Source: an uncultured Clostridia bacterium
GTDB taxonomy: Bacteria; Bacillota; Clostridia; Christensenellales; Borkfalkiaceae
Assembly (NCBI GenBank): GCA_947630035.1
Contig: CANRFW010000005.1
Coordinates: 1-36,004 of the forward strand
Length of the DNA: 36,004 bases
Direction of reading: 5' to 3'
In this document: piece after piece, positions 25,990 through 36,004 of the stretch
Numbering within the stretch: position 1 is the stretch's first letter
Layout of the letters: every line of letters begins with the position of its first letter
Notes under the pieces: model-generated
What the model was told of the DNA's origin: nothing
Database searches by the model: none
The model's input: only the letters and a program-made list of their open reading frames with translations
Made by a program: the position numbers and the translations under genes

Positions 25990-28635
25990 TTACTTCCGAG
26001 GGTTCTTGATATTCGCCTGCGCCGCCGCAAGACGCGCAATGGGGACGCGGTAGGGCGAGCAGGAGACGTAATCAAGCCCGATATTGTGGCAGAACTCGAT
26101 GGAGGAAGGATCCCCGCCGTGTTCGCCGCAGATACCGCAGTGCAGCTTTTTGTTCGCCTTCTTGCCCATCTTCACCGCCATGCCCATGAGTTTGCCGACG
26201 CCCGTCGTATCGAGACGCGCAAACGGGTCGCTCTCGTAGATCTTGTTGGAGTAGTATGCGGGAAGGAATTTGCCGGCGTCGTCACGGGAGAACCCGAAGG
26301 TCATCTGCGTGAGATCGTTGGTGCCGAAGCAGAAGAACTGCGCCTCTTTCCCGATCTCATCCGCGGTGAGTGCGGCACGCGGGATCTCGATCATGGTGCC
26401 CACTTCGTACTTGATCTTCTTGTGCTTGGACTTGATGACCTCTTCCGCCGTCTTCACGACGATATCCTTGACGAACTTGAGTTCCTTGACTTCGCCCGTG
26501 AGCGGGATCATGATCTCGGGCACGACTTTCCAATCCTTGTGCCGCTTGGCAACGGCAATCGCCGCCTTCATGACCGCTCTCGTCTGCATGACGGCGATCT
26601 CGGGATAGGTGACGCAGAGACGGCAGCCGCGGTGGCCCATCATCGGGTTGAACTCGTGGAGGTCGGAGATGATCTGCTTGATCTCCTGCACCGTCTTCTT
26701 CTGTGCCTTGGCGAGGGCCGCGATGTCCTCCTCCTCGGTGGGAACGAACTCGTGGAGCGGGGGATCGAGGAAACGGATGGTGACGGGCTGGCCGCCGAGC
26801 GCCTCGAAGAGACCCTCGAAATCCGCCTGTTGCATGGGCTCGATCTTGGCGAGCGCCTTTTCGCGCTCCTCCACCGTGTCGGAGCAGATCATTCTGCGGA
26901 AAGCGCCGATCCTTGCGGGATCGAAGAACATATGCTCGGTACGGCAGAGGCCGATGCCCTGCGCGCCGAACGCCGCCGCCTGCTTCGCATCCTTGGGAGT
27001 ATCCGCGTTGGTGCGGACGCCGAGCGCCTTATACTTATCCGCGAGCGCCATGATCCTGCCGAAGTAGCCGCTGTTGGGATCGGCGGGAACGGTGGGGATG
27101 AGGCAATCGTAAATGTTGCCCGTGGAGCCGTCGAGAGAAATGGCGTCTCCCTCGTGATAGGTCTTGCCCTTCAGGGTGAAGCACTTGTTCTCCTCGTCCA
27201 TCTTGATATCGCCGCAGCCGGAGACGCAGCAGGTCCCCATGCCGCGCGCGACGACTGCCGCATGCGACGTCTGCCCGCCGCGCACGGTGAGAATGCCCTG
27301 CGCGTACTTCATGCCCTCGATGTCCTCGGGAGAGGTCTCGAGGCGGACGAGGACGACCTTCTTCCCCGCCTTGCCTTCCTTGACGGCGTCTTCCGCGGTG
27401 AACACGATGGTGCCCGCCGCCGCGCCGGGAGAGGCCGCAATGCCCTTGCCGACGACGTCGTTTTTATCCGCTTCCTTGAGCGCCTTGGGGTCGAACTGCG
27501 GGTGGAGGAGCATATCGAGGGACTTCGCATCGATCTGCATGAGGGCTTCCTGCTCGGTGATCATGCCCTCGTCGATGAGGTCGCACGCGATCTTGATGGC
27601 CGCCGCCGCCGTGCGCTTGCCGTTACGGGTCTGGAGCATGTAGAGTTTTTCGTTCTCGACGGTGAACTCCATGTCCTGCATGTCGCGATAGTGGTTCTCG
27701 AGGATCTTGCAGACTTCCTGGAACTGTTCGTATACCTTGGGGAAGACCTTCGCCATCTGCGCGATGGGCATGGGTGTGCGGACGCCCGCGACGACGTCCT
27801 CGCCCTGTGCGTTGGTGAGGAACTCGCCCATGAGCCCTTTCTCGCCCGTGGCGGGGTTACGGGTGAACGCAACGCCCGTGCCGCAGTTGTCGCCCATGTT
27901 GCCGAACGCCATCATCTGTACGTTGACCGCGGTGCCCCACGAATAAGGGATATCGTGGTCCATGCGGTACACATTGGCGCGGGGGTTGTCCCACGAACGG
28001 AAGACGGCCTTGATCGCCTCGAAGAGCTGCTCCTTGGGATCGGTGGGGAAGTCTTTCCCGAGCTGGTTCTTGTATTCCGCCTTGAACTGGTTGGCGAGGG
28101 CCTTGAGGTCTTCGGCGTTCAGCTCGACGTCCTGCTTGACCCCCTTCTTCTCTTTCATTTCATCGATGAGCTTTTCGAAGTATTTCTTGCCGACTTCCAT
28201 GACGACGTCCGAGAACATCTGGATGAAACGGCGGTAGCAGTCCCACGCCCAGCGGGGGTTGCCCGACTTCTTCGCGATGACTTCGACGACTTCCTCGTTG
28301 AGGCCGAGGTTGAGGATGGTGTCCATCATGCCGGGCATGGAGGCGCGGGCGCCCGAACGGACGGAGACGAGAAGAGGGTTCTCCTTGTCGCCGAACTTCT
28401 TGCCGGTGATCTTTTCCATCTTGTCGATGTACTCCATGATCTCCGCCTGGATCTCGGGGTTGATCTGGCGGCCGTCCTCATAATACTGGGTGCAGGCCTC
28501 GGTGGAGATGGTGAAGCCCTGCGGGACGGGAAGCCCGATATTGGTCATCTCCGCGAGGTTCGCGCCCTTGCCGCCGAGCAACTCTCTCATGTTCGCGTTA
28601 CCTTCGGTAAAAAGGTAACAATACTTCTTTGCCAT
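25990..28635 (-). CDS. ppdK: Pyruvate, phosphate dikinase
   Basis: MAKKYCYLFTEGNANMRELLGGKGANLAEMTNIGLPVPQGFTI..., phosphohistidine motif 'GGQTSHAAVVARGMGTCCVSGCG', 'IGLCRTEHMF', C-terminal 'CGICGEHGGDP'. Confidence 0.98.
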   Translation of the reverse strand: MAKKYCYLFTEGNANMRELLGGKGANLAEMTNIGLPVPQGFTISTEACTQYYEDGRQINPEIQAEIMEYIDKMEKITGKKFGDKENPLLVSVRSGARASMPGMMDTILNLGLNEEVVEVIAKKSGNPRWAWDCYRRFIQMFSDVVMEVGKKYFEKLIDEMKEKKGVKQDVELNAEDLKALANQFKAEYKNQLGKDFPTDPKEQLFEAIKAVFRSWDNPRANVYRMDHDIPYSWGTAVNVQMMAFGNMGDNCGTGVAFTRNPATGEKGLMGEFLTNAQGEDVVAGVRTPMPIAQMAKVFPKVYEQFQEVCKILENHYRDMQDMEFTVENEKLYMLQTRNGKRTAAAAIKIACDLIDEGMITEQEALMQIDAKSLDMLLHPQFDPKALKEADKNDVVGKGIAASPGAAAGTIVFTAEDAVKEGKAGKKVVLVRLETSPEDIEGMKYAQGILTVRGGQTSHAAVVARGMGTCCVSGCGDIKMDEENKCFTLKGKTYHEGDAISLDGSTGNIYDCLIPTVPADPNSGYFGRIMALADKYKALGVRTNADTPKDAKQAAAFGAQGIGLCRTEHMFFDPARIGAFRRMICSDTVEEREKALAKIEPMQQADFEGLFEALGGQPVTIRFLDPPLHEFVPTEEEDIAALAKAQKKTVQEIKQIISDLHEFNPMMGHRGCRLCVTYPEIAVMQTRAVMKAAIAVAKRHKDWKVVPEIMIPLTGEVKELKFVKDIVVKTAEEVIKSKHKKIKYEVGTMIEIPRAALTADEIGKEAQFFCFGTNDLTQMTFGFSRDDAGKFLPAYYSNKIYESDPFARLDTTGVGKLMGMAVKMGKKANKKLHCGICGEHGGDPSSIEFCHNIGLDYVSCSPYRVPIARLAAAQANIKNPRK

Positions 28636-28677
28636 CAAATGTTTCCTCCTGATATTATTGCGGTTTCAGCGTTTTCC

Positions 28678-28706
28678 ATTTTACTATATTCTTCGGAAAA
28701 TTTCAA
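28678..28706 (-). promoter_or_regulatory. Promoter TTGAAA-N17-TAAAAT for ppdK
   Basis: Minus strand TTGAAA (28706-28701), 17-nt spacer, TAAAAT (28683-28678). Confidence 0.65.
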
Positions 28707-28799
28707 GCCTTTGACGGGAGAAAAAACAAAAAAGCGGAGGGAATTTGCCGCGTGTCGGCGGGGACAACAAGAAAACGCCCCCCGTGAGGGTGTTTTCTT

Positions 28800-30200
28800 C
28801 TATGCGGCGAGCGAGGCGGGCGCGGGGACCTTGGGCGCCTCCGCCTTCTTGCGGCGGCGGTTCACGAGCAGGAACGCCGTGATGAGGAAGATATCCGCAA
28901 ACAGCCATGCGATGGCGTTGGAGAAGCAGAATCCCGTGTAGCCCCAGATGCGCACGAGAACGAACGCCGTGAGGGCGCGTCCCGCAAGCTCGGTGACGCC
29001 CGCAAACATGGCGACGCCGCTCTTCCCCATGCCCTGCAACGTATTGCGGAACACATAGATGACGCCGAGGAGCAGGTAGCTCCCGCTCTGGATGAGCAGG
29101 AACTTTCGCCCGTAGCCGAGGATCTCGGCGTAGTAGAGCGTCACCGTCTCGCTCGACTCCGACTTCAGGAAGAGCCGCATGAGGGGGTGGCACAGCCCGT
29201 AGCAGAACCCGAACCCGATCACCGCCGAGGCGACGGAGTACAGCATCCCCACGAGGATGCCGCTGCGCACCCGTCCGTATTCGCCCGCGCCCGTGTTCTG
29301 CCCCACATAGGTCGCCATCGCCGCGCCGATCGCAACAAAGGTCTGCGTCGCAAAGGCGTCGATCTTGCTCGCCGCGACATACGCCGTCACCGCGCCGGGG
29401 TAGGCATCGTTGAGTCCGTTGAGTGCGGTCTGCTGGAAGATGGACCCGATCGCCGTGATGGAGAATTGAAGCGCCATGGGCATACCGATGGCAAGCAGCC
29501 CGCCCGCGAGGCGGAAGTCCCACTTGAAGTCGGCGCGGGAGACGCGCAATTCGCGGTAGCGTTTGAACATATAGATGAAGCACGCCCCGCCCGAGAGGAG
29601 CTGGCTTACGACGGTGGCGAGCGCCGCCCCGTGGTAGTAGAGTTTGCAACCGAGAATGAAGGCGAAGTCGAGCCCCACGTTGAGGCAGGCGGCGGCGATG
29701 AGGAAGAAGAGGGGCGTCTTGCTGTCCCCCACCGCGCGGAGGATATTCGCCCCGAGGTTGTAGAGCATGGACGAGGCGATGCCCGAGAAGATGACGATGA
29801 GATAGCTCTCGGCGTAGTCGAAATACGCCGCGGGCGTGTTCATGAGGCGGAGAAGGGGGGCGGTGCAGGGCACGACGACGGCGGTGAGTACCACCGTCAT
29901 GATCCCGCCGAGCAGGAAGCTCATGCCGATGGCGTGGCGCATACCGTCGTAGTCCTTCGCGCCGTAGCATTGGGCGATCTTCACGCCGAAGCCCGTCGTC
30001 ACGCCGTTCACGAACCCCAAAACGAGGAAGGTGATGGCGCCCGTAGACCCCACGCCCGTGAGTGCATCCGCGCCTACGGTGTGCCCCACGATGACGGTAT
30101 CCGTCATGTTATAGAGCTGCTGGAAGATGCAGCCTAAAAACACGGGCAGCGCAAAGAGAAAAATGAGTTTGTAGGGATTCCCCTTGGTGAGGTCTTTCAT
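28800..30200 (-). CDS. MATE family efflux transporter
   Basis: MKDLTKGNPYKLIFLFALPVFLGCIFQQLYNMTDTVIVGHTVGADALTGVGSTGAITFLVLGFVNGVTTGFGVKIAQCYGAKD... is the MatE signature, with 12 predicted TM segments. Confidence 0.95.
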   Translation of the reverse strand: MKDLTKGNPYKLIFLFALPVFLGCIFQQLYNMTDTVIVGHTVGADALTGVGSTGAITFLVLGFVNGVTTGFGVKIAQCYGAKDYDGMRHAIGMSFLLGGIMTVVLTAVVVPCTAPLLRLMNTPAAYFDYAESYLIVIFSGIASSMLYNLGANILRAVGDSKTPLFFLIAAACLNVGLDFAFILGCKLYYHGAALATVVSQLLSGGACFIYMFKRYRELRVSRADFKWDFRLAGGLLAIGMPMALQFSITAIGSIFQQTALNGLNDAYPGAVTAYVAASKIDAFATQTFVAIGAAMATYVGQNTGAGEYGRVRSGILVGMLYSVASAVIGFGFCYGLCHPLMRLFLKSESSETVTLYYAEILGYGRKFLLIQSGSYLLLGVIYVFRNTLQGMGKSGVAMFAGVTELAGRALTAFVLVRIWGYTGFCFSNAIAWLFADIFLITAFLLVNRRRKKAEAPKVPAPASLAA

Positions 30201-30325
30201 AAAAATCCCGATCTCTCGTTCCGATTTCGGCTTGATATTATACCGCGAAAAGAGAAAAAAGCAACTGTTTGGAGGGGTCCGCGCAAAAAATTTTTTTCTT
30301 TTTTCGCGGCGGCGGAATTTCGGCA

Positions 30326-30354
30326 TTGACATACTTTCCGTTTCGTGGTAAAAT
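30326..30354 (+). promoter_or_regulatory. Promoter TTGACA-N17-TAAAAT for the SecB-like gene
   Basis: TTGACA at 30326-30331, 17-nt spacer, TAAAAT at 30349-30354; CDS at 30381 preceded by GAGG. Confidence 0.75.
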
Positions 30355-30380
30355 AGGAAAAAACGGAAAAGAGGTACCCT

Positions 30381-30830
30381 ATGATCCAATATAAGCTGCT
30401 CCAGATCAACGCGGAAGAACTCGATTTCAAACTCACCCCCATCAAAGCCGCGCCCAATACGCAGGTAAAGATCCCCTTCCGCTTCGGGAGAATGTTCCGT
30501 CAGGCGCAGAACAACCCCAAGATCAACCTCGTCGCCCTCGAGTGCAACATTGAGGGGACGGAGGAGAACCCCTCCCCCTTCACCCTGCACGTCCGCATGG
30601 TCGGCGCGTTCGAGGTGGAGAACATGAATACCGATGAGGACAGGCGGGTGTTCGGCATGAATGCGACGGAGACGGTGTTCCCCTACCTCCGCGCGGCGAT
30701 CACGAGCCTCACCGCCACCGCACTCATCACCCCCCTCGTGCCCCCCGTGGTGCCCGCCATTGCCATCTTCCCCGAGGACCGCGGCGGCGGGAATTACACC
30801 ATCAACTTCGACCCGAAGACGATCAACTGA
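30381..30830 (+). CDS. SecB-like protein-export chaperone family protein
   Basis: 149 aa; 'ELDFKLTPIK...ALECNIEGTEENPSPFTLHVRMVGAFEVE...ATETVFPYLRAAITSLTATALITPLVPPVVPA' resembles the SecB fold region 'fPyiRe.is.l...gg.ppl.lpPi'. Confidence 0.7.
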   Translation: MIQYKLLQINAEELDFKLTPIKAAPNTQVKIPFRFGRMFRQAQNNPKINLVALECNIEGTEENPSPFTLHVRMVGAFEVENMNTDEDRRVFGMNATETVFPYLRAAITSLTATALITPLVPPVVPAIAIFPEDRGGGNYTINFDPKTIN

Positions 30831-30835
30831 ATATT

Positions 30836-30862
30836 TCCCCTCCGCACGGAGGGGATTTTTTT
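30836..30862 (+). terminator. Intrinsic terminator after the SecB-like gene
   Basis: TCCCCTCCG-ca-CGGAGGGGA followed by TTTTTTT. Confidence 0.9.
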
Positions 30863-30899
30863 GCGGAAAATGAAGACATGGGGTCGGATTTTGGGGATT

Positions 30900-31016
30900 G
30901 CGACCCCCTCAGTCACTTCGTGACAGCTCCCCCAAACGGGGGAGCCGAGAGGCAATCGGCATCGAGGGCGGACCCTCACCCCTACCCCTCCCCCTGACGC
31001 AGGGGGAGGGCTTTCT
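30900..31016. repeat. Two adjacent dispersed repeats: CTCAGTCAC/GTGACAGCTCCCCC family and GCGGACCCTCACCCCTACCCCTCCCCCTG family
   Basis: 'gaccccctcagtcac-ttc-gtgacagctcccccaaacgggggagccgag' (copy near 24350) and 'ggcggaccctcacccctacccctccccctgacgcagggggagggc' (copy at 557-600 inside rsmF). Confidence 0.85.
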
Positions 31017-31111
31017 TTGAAACCGCCCTTTTCTCGCCACCCACCCCCCTACCCCCCTCCGCGGAGGGGGCGGGTTTTACGCATACCTCACCCGCGCTGC
31101 GGCTCTTGTGT

Positions 31112-31231
31112 ACGTCATTCCGACGCCGCGCCCTTTGCGGCGGAGGAAACTCGCCCTTTCGTTGCCGGGAGATCCCTCGACACGCCGCGCCGCCCGCCTC
31201 TTGCGGGCGGCGCGGCGGCTCGGGATGACGT
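31112..31231. repeat. ~120-bp MITE/REP-like palindromic element
   Basis: Terminal arms ACGTCATTCCGA / TCGGGATGACGT (11/12 complementary), with internal hairpin CGCCGCGCCGCCCGC-ctctt-GCGGGCGGCGCGGCG at 31183-31217. Confidence 0.75.
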
Positions 31232-31347
31232 GGCGGGGCGGCGTGACAGCTCTATAAAATGGGAGCCAAGGGGTATGCGCGGGGTGCAGGGCGTATGCAA
31301 GCGGGAAGTTTTTTCGCGCGGAAGGGGGATTTTTTCTGCGTTCCCTC

Positions 31348-31376
31348 TTGCCTACCGCCGAATTTTTTGGTATGAT
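31348..31376 (+). promoter_or_regulatory. Promoter TTGCCT-N17-TATGAT for the NCS2 permease
   Basis: TTGCCT 31348-31353, 17-nt spacer, TATGAT 31371-31376; CDS ATG at 31394. Confidence 0.6.
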
Positions 31377-31393
31377 GGAGAAAAGGAGATCGT

Positions 31394-32905
31394 ATGGAAG
31401 AAGAAACCCGAGGCCCCGAGGAGAGCGCTCCGAGCGAAGAAACCGCCCCCGAGGCCCCCGTAAAAACCAAAAAAATCGGCAGGCTCGACCGCTTTTTCGG
31501 CATCACCGCGAGCGGGTCCAATTTCAAACAGGAGATCGTGGCGGGGCTTACCGTGTTCATGGCGATGGCGTATGCCCTCCTCGTCGTCCCCGGCATGTAT
31601 GAGGTGGATGGCTTGTACCCCTATGTCTCGTTCGGCGCGGTGTACATTGCGACGGCGCTCGGTGCGATCGTCGGCACCGTGTGCATGGCACTCATCGCGC
31701 GCATGCCCCTTGCGCAGGCCTCGGGCCTCGGCGCGACGGCCTATATTACAGGCACCCTCCTCGGCGGGGGGCTGGGGCTTTCCTATGCGAACACGATGAT
31801 CTTCGTCCTCCTCGACGGGGCGATCTTCGTCCTTCTCACGGCGACGGGGCTGCGCAAAAAGATCCTCGCCGCCATCCCCCACGAGGTGAAGGCCGTCCTC
31901 CCCGTGGGCATCGGCATGTTCATCGCCTTTATCGGCTTCAAGAATGCGGGGATCGTGAATTTGCACGAGGGGAAGATCCTGTTTGCCTCCTTCAACGTCC
32001 TCGGGAAACTCGACTATTTGGGCGCGATCGGCGCGGCCGTCGCCCTCCTCGGGGCGGCCGTCATCGCGATCCTCTCCAAAAAGAATGTGAAGGGGGCGAT
32101 TTTGTGGGGGATGCTCGGCTCCGCCGCCCTCTACTATGCCCTCGCGGGGCTTGGCTGTGCGTGGGACGCCGCGGGCTGCCGCGAGACGTTCACCTCCATC
32201 GCCGCGAACTTCGAGGACCCCTTCAAGGCGTTCGCCGCCTGGGGGAAGGAATCGGTGGGGCAGGTGTTCGTAAGCGGATTTTTCTTCGGGGACTACCTCG
32301 CCACCCACTCGGGGGGAGAGCTTGCCCTCCTCATCGTGACCTCCGCCCTCGCCCTCTGCATGGTGGATATGTTCGACACCCTCGGCACCCTCTACGGCGC
32401 ATGTTCCAAAGGGGGGCTGATGGAGAACGGCGAGCCGAAGCGGCTGGGGAAGTGCCTCATGTCCAACGCCGTGGCGACCTGTGCGGGCGCGGTGTTCGGG
32501 GCGACGACCGTCGCAACCTATGTGGAGTCTTCCTCGGGGGTCGCCGCGGGGGGCAAGACGGGCTTTTCCGCCCTCGTGACGAGCCTCTGCTTCGTCCTCG
32601 CCCTCTTCCTCTCCCCCATCGCCAAACTCGTACCCATGTCCGCGGCATCCGCCGCCCTCATTTGGGTGGGCGTCCTCATGATGTCCTCCGTCAAGGATAT
32701 CGAGTGGAACGACCCCGCCGCCGCCCTCCCCGCCTTCCTCACCATCGCCGTGATGGCGTTCGGCTACTCCATTACGAGCGGCATCGGCGTGGGCATTCTC
32801 TCCTGCGCCCTCGTGAAACTGTGTACGGGAAAGGGGAAGGAGGTCTCCGTCGTCACATGGATCGTCGCCGCCCTCTTCCTCGCCATGTTCCTCTTTACCA
32901 ACTGA
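31394..32905 (+). CDS. NCS2 family purine permease (AzgA/guanine-hypoxanthine type)
   Basis: 'LDRFFGITASGSNFKQEIVAGLTVFMAMAYALLVVPGMYE...', 'DMFDTLGTLYGACSKGG', 'GATTVATYVESSSGVAAGGKTGFSALVTSLCF'. Confidence 0.94.
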   Translation: MEEETRGPEESAPSEETAPEAPVKTKKIGRLDRFFGITASGSNFKQEIVAGLTVFMAMAYALLVVPGMYEVDGLYPYVSFGAVYIATALGAIVGTVCMALIARMPLAQASGLGATAYITGTLLGGGLGLSYANTMIFVLLDGAIFVLLTATGLRKKILAAIPHEVKAVLPVGIGMFIAFIGFKNAGIVNLHEGKILFASFNVLGKLDYLGAIGAAVALLGAAVIAILSKKNVKGAILWGMLGSAALYYALAGLGCAWDAAGCRETFTSIAANFEDPFKAFAAWGKESVGQVFVSGFFFGDYLATHSGGELALLIVTSALALCMVDMFDTLGTLYGACSKGGLMENGEPKRLGKCLMSNAVATCAGAVFGATTVATYVESSSGVAAGGKTGFSALVTSLCFVLALFLSPIAKLVPMSAASAALIWVGVLMMSSVKDIEWNDPAAALPAFLTIAVMAFGYSITSGIGVGILSCALVKLCTGKGKEVSVVTWIVAALFLAMFLFTN

Positions 32906-32906
32906 A

Positions 32907-33422
32907 ATGACTCTCTTCGTGATACGGCATTGCAGCACGGTGTGCAGCGAGAAGAAGATCTTCTGCGGCAGGACCGACCTCCCCCTCTCTCCCCTCGGGG
33001 AACGGGAAAAGGAGGCCCTCGCACAAAAGAATTGGAAGTTCGACGCCGTCCTCTCCTCCCCCCTTTTGCGCGCAAGGCAGACGGCGGAGGCGGTTGCACG
33101 CGGCCCTGTTCTCTATGACGGCCGCTTGCGGGAGAGGGACTTCGGAGACTTCGAGGGCACCTCTTGCGCCCGTCCCGACGGCGCACCCTACCGCCACAGC
33201 ATGGACTTAAAGTACCCGAACGGGGAAAGTTATCTCGACGTCTTCGCGCGCATCCGTCCCCTCCTTAAAGAGATCGGGCGGCGCTATGCGGGAAAACGGG
33301 TGTGCCTCGTCTCCCACGGGAGCGTGTGCAGGGTCATCCGCGCATGCCTCACAAAGATGACGGAGGAACAATTTTACGGCTGGTCCCAACCGAACGGCAC
33401 GGCAGCGGAATACGACATGTAA
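32907..33422 (+). CDS. Histidine phosphatase (phosphoglycerate mutase-like) family protein
   Basis: 'LFVIRHCSTVCSEKKIFCGRTDLPLSPLGEREKEAL', 'SSPLLRARQTAEAVA', 'ERDFGDFEG', 'VSHGSVCRVI'. Confidence 0.9.
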   Translation: MTLFVIRHCSTVCSEKKIFCGRTDLPLSPLGEREKEALAQKNWKFDAVLSSPLLRARQTAEAVARGPVLYDGRLRERDFGDFEGTSCARPDGAPYRHSMDLKYPNGESYLDVFARIRPLLKEIGRRYAGKRVCLVSHGSVCRVIRACLTKMTEEQFYGWSQPNGTAAEYDM

Positions 33423-33465
33423 CGAAAAACCCGTCCCTTGAGGGTGGCTTCCATAGGGATTCTAT

Positions 33466-33502
33466 GAATAAGCGGTTTGGCGGTTAGTCAAACCGCTTAT
33501 TC
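33466..33502. terminator. 14-bp-arm palindrome between the histidine phosphatase and the serine recombinase (convergent); terminator or near the element end
   Basis: GAATAAGCGGTTTG-gcggttagt-CAAACCGCTTATTC. Confidence 0.6.
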
Positions 33503-33517
33503 GTTGTCCCTCCCGTG

Positions 33518-35336
<1,819 letters not shown>

Positions 35337-35340
<4 letters not shown>

Positions 35341-35408
35341 GTATTCTTATTCGAGCGCTTGGAATATCCCTCGCCCTTATAGCGCTGAATACTATGTCCT
35401 CTTTCCAT
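35337..35408 (-). CDS. 23-aa small ORF with strong Shine-Dalgarno
   Basis: ACAAGGAGGAACGCG-ATG; MERGHSIQRYKGEGYSKRSNKNT*; its stop overlaps the TTG of the 54-aa ORF. Confidence 0.5.
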
Positions 35409-35498
35409 CGCGTTCCTCCTTGTAAGTAAAGTCGTTACTCGGTTTTCTTCATCGCCTCCAATTCCGAAGGGAAGAAGTCATCGTATCCGTCCATAATC

Positions 35499-35723
35499 TT
35501 ACCGAGCGAAAGATTTATGTTCGGCGGCATCGTCCAATAAAGCCTTATAGCCTGCTTCGATCAGTTGGACTTTGGTGTAGCCATACTTTTCGAGAAAGGC
35601 GTTTATTCTATCTGCCTTCTCACGGGGAACGCTCGTTCCCCAAGTGGCGTTTTTCGCTTTGCGCTCCGCTTTGTGCTTCTCCTCATAACGCTTGTCCTTG
35701 ATCGCTCTCGGTTTCTTTTCCAT
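35499..35723 (-). CDS. Small 74-aa mobile-element protein, possible ribbon-helix-helix-like DNA-binding protein
   Basis: MEKKPRAIKDKRYEEKHKAERKAKNATWGTSVPREKADRINAFLEKYGYTKVQLIEAGYKALLDDAAEHKSFAR; RBS GGAGGT before the ATG. Short strand + two helices pattern. Confidence 0.65.
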   Translation of the reverse strand: MEKKPRAIKDKRYEEKHKAERKAKNATWGTSVPREKADRINAFLEKYGYTKVQLIEAGYKALLDDAAEHKSFAR

Positions 35724-35827
35724 AATTACCTCCGTAAAATATATCAATCGTATTCATACGACACATGCATTTTACACTCTCTCAGCCGAAGAGTCAAGGG
35801 TTTGCGTTATGAATTTACGCTATTTCT

Positions 35828-36004
35828 TTATTTGCCCAACGATTTCAGACCTTCAAGTTCAAAGTCCTCCAAATAATCGGGTGTAACCGCATAGCAACCT
35901 TCCGCAAACGATTTGCCGAAATTGTCCGCACAGGCGTTGAAGATCGAGGAGAGCATCGACTTGTTGATGGTCGCGTTCAGATTTACTTCCTTCAAGAGTT
36001 GGAT
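35828..36004 (-). CDS. C-terminal part of a CDS running off the window edge (hypothetical)
   Basis: Open minus-strand frame IQLLKEVNLNATINKSMLSSIFNACADNFGKSFAEGCYAVTPDYLEDFELEGLKSLGK*. Confidence 0.6.
   Translation of the reverse strand: MQLLKEVNLNATINKSMLSSIFNACADNFGKSFAEGCYAVTPDYLEDFELEGLKSLGK

Noticed and set aside
25759-28941. 1060-aa plus-strand ORF
   Set aside because: Antisense to ppdK. Its sequence is Arg/His/Asp/Leu-rich low-quality translation, typical of a shadow ORF created by GC-rich third positions.
31352-32938. 528-aa minus-strand ORF
   Set aside because: Antisense to the NCS2 permease, which has its own promoter and signatures.

Overview
The window looks like a fragment of a GC-rich, Firmicutes/Clostridia-type genome, judged from its protein families; taxonomy cannot be proven from the sequence alone. 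Almost every CDS from 0 to 33.4 kb is a chromosomal-type gene. On the left is a minus-strand run: serS, a DnaQ-like exonuclease and an RsmF/NOL1-type rRNA methyltransferase. This is followed by a P-type ATPase and a metallophosphoesterase. A seven-gene minus-strand operon (about 18.5 to 7.5 kb) encodes a His/Cys-rich lipoprotein, a TM/coiled-coil protein, a MoxR AAA+ ATPase, a DUF58 protein, a BatA-like VWA protein, a tandem double-VWA protein and a second lipoprotein. Next to it is a 1651-aa His/Cys-module secreted lipoprotein. Further right are a plsC'/'gltS deletion junction (two truncated genes), ppdK, a MATE exporter, a SecB-like protein, an NCS2 purine permease and a histidine phosphatase. 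From about 33.45 kb to the end the base composition drops. That part encodes a Tn4451/TndX-type large serine recombinase preceded by a cascade of tiny, apparently coupled ORFs, consistent with the left end of an integrative element. Main items for follow-up: the MoxR/VWA/lipoprotein operon, the microprotein cascade before the recombinase, a ppdK 3'-end remnant differing only synonymously, the plsC/gltS junction, and several dispersed palindromic repeat families, one of which sits inside a CDS.
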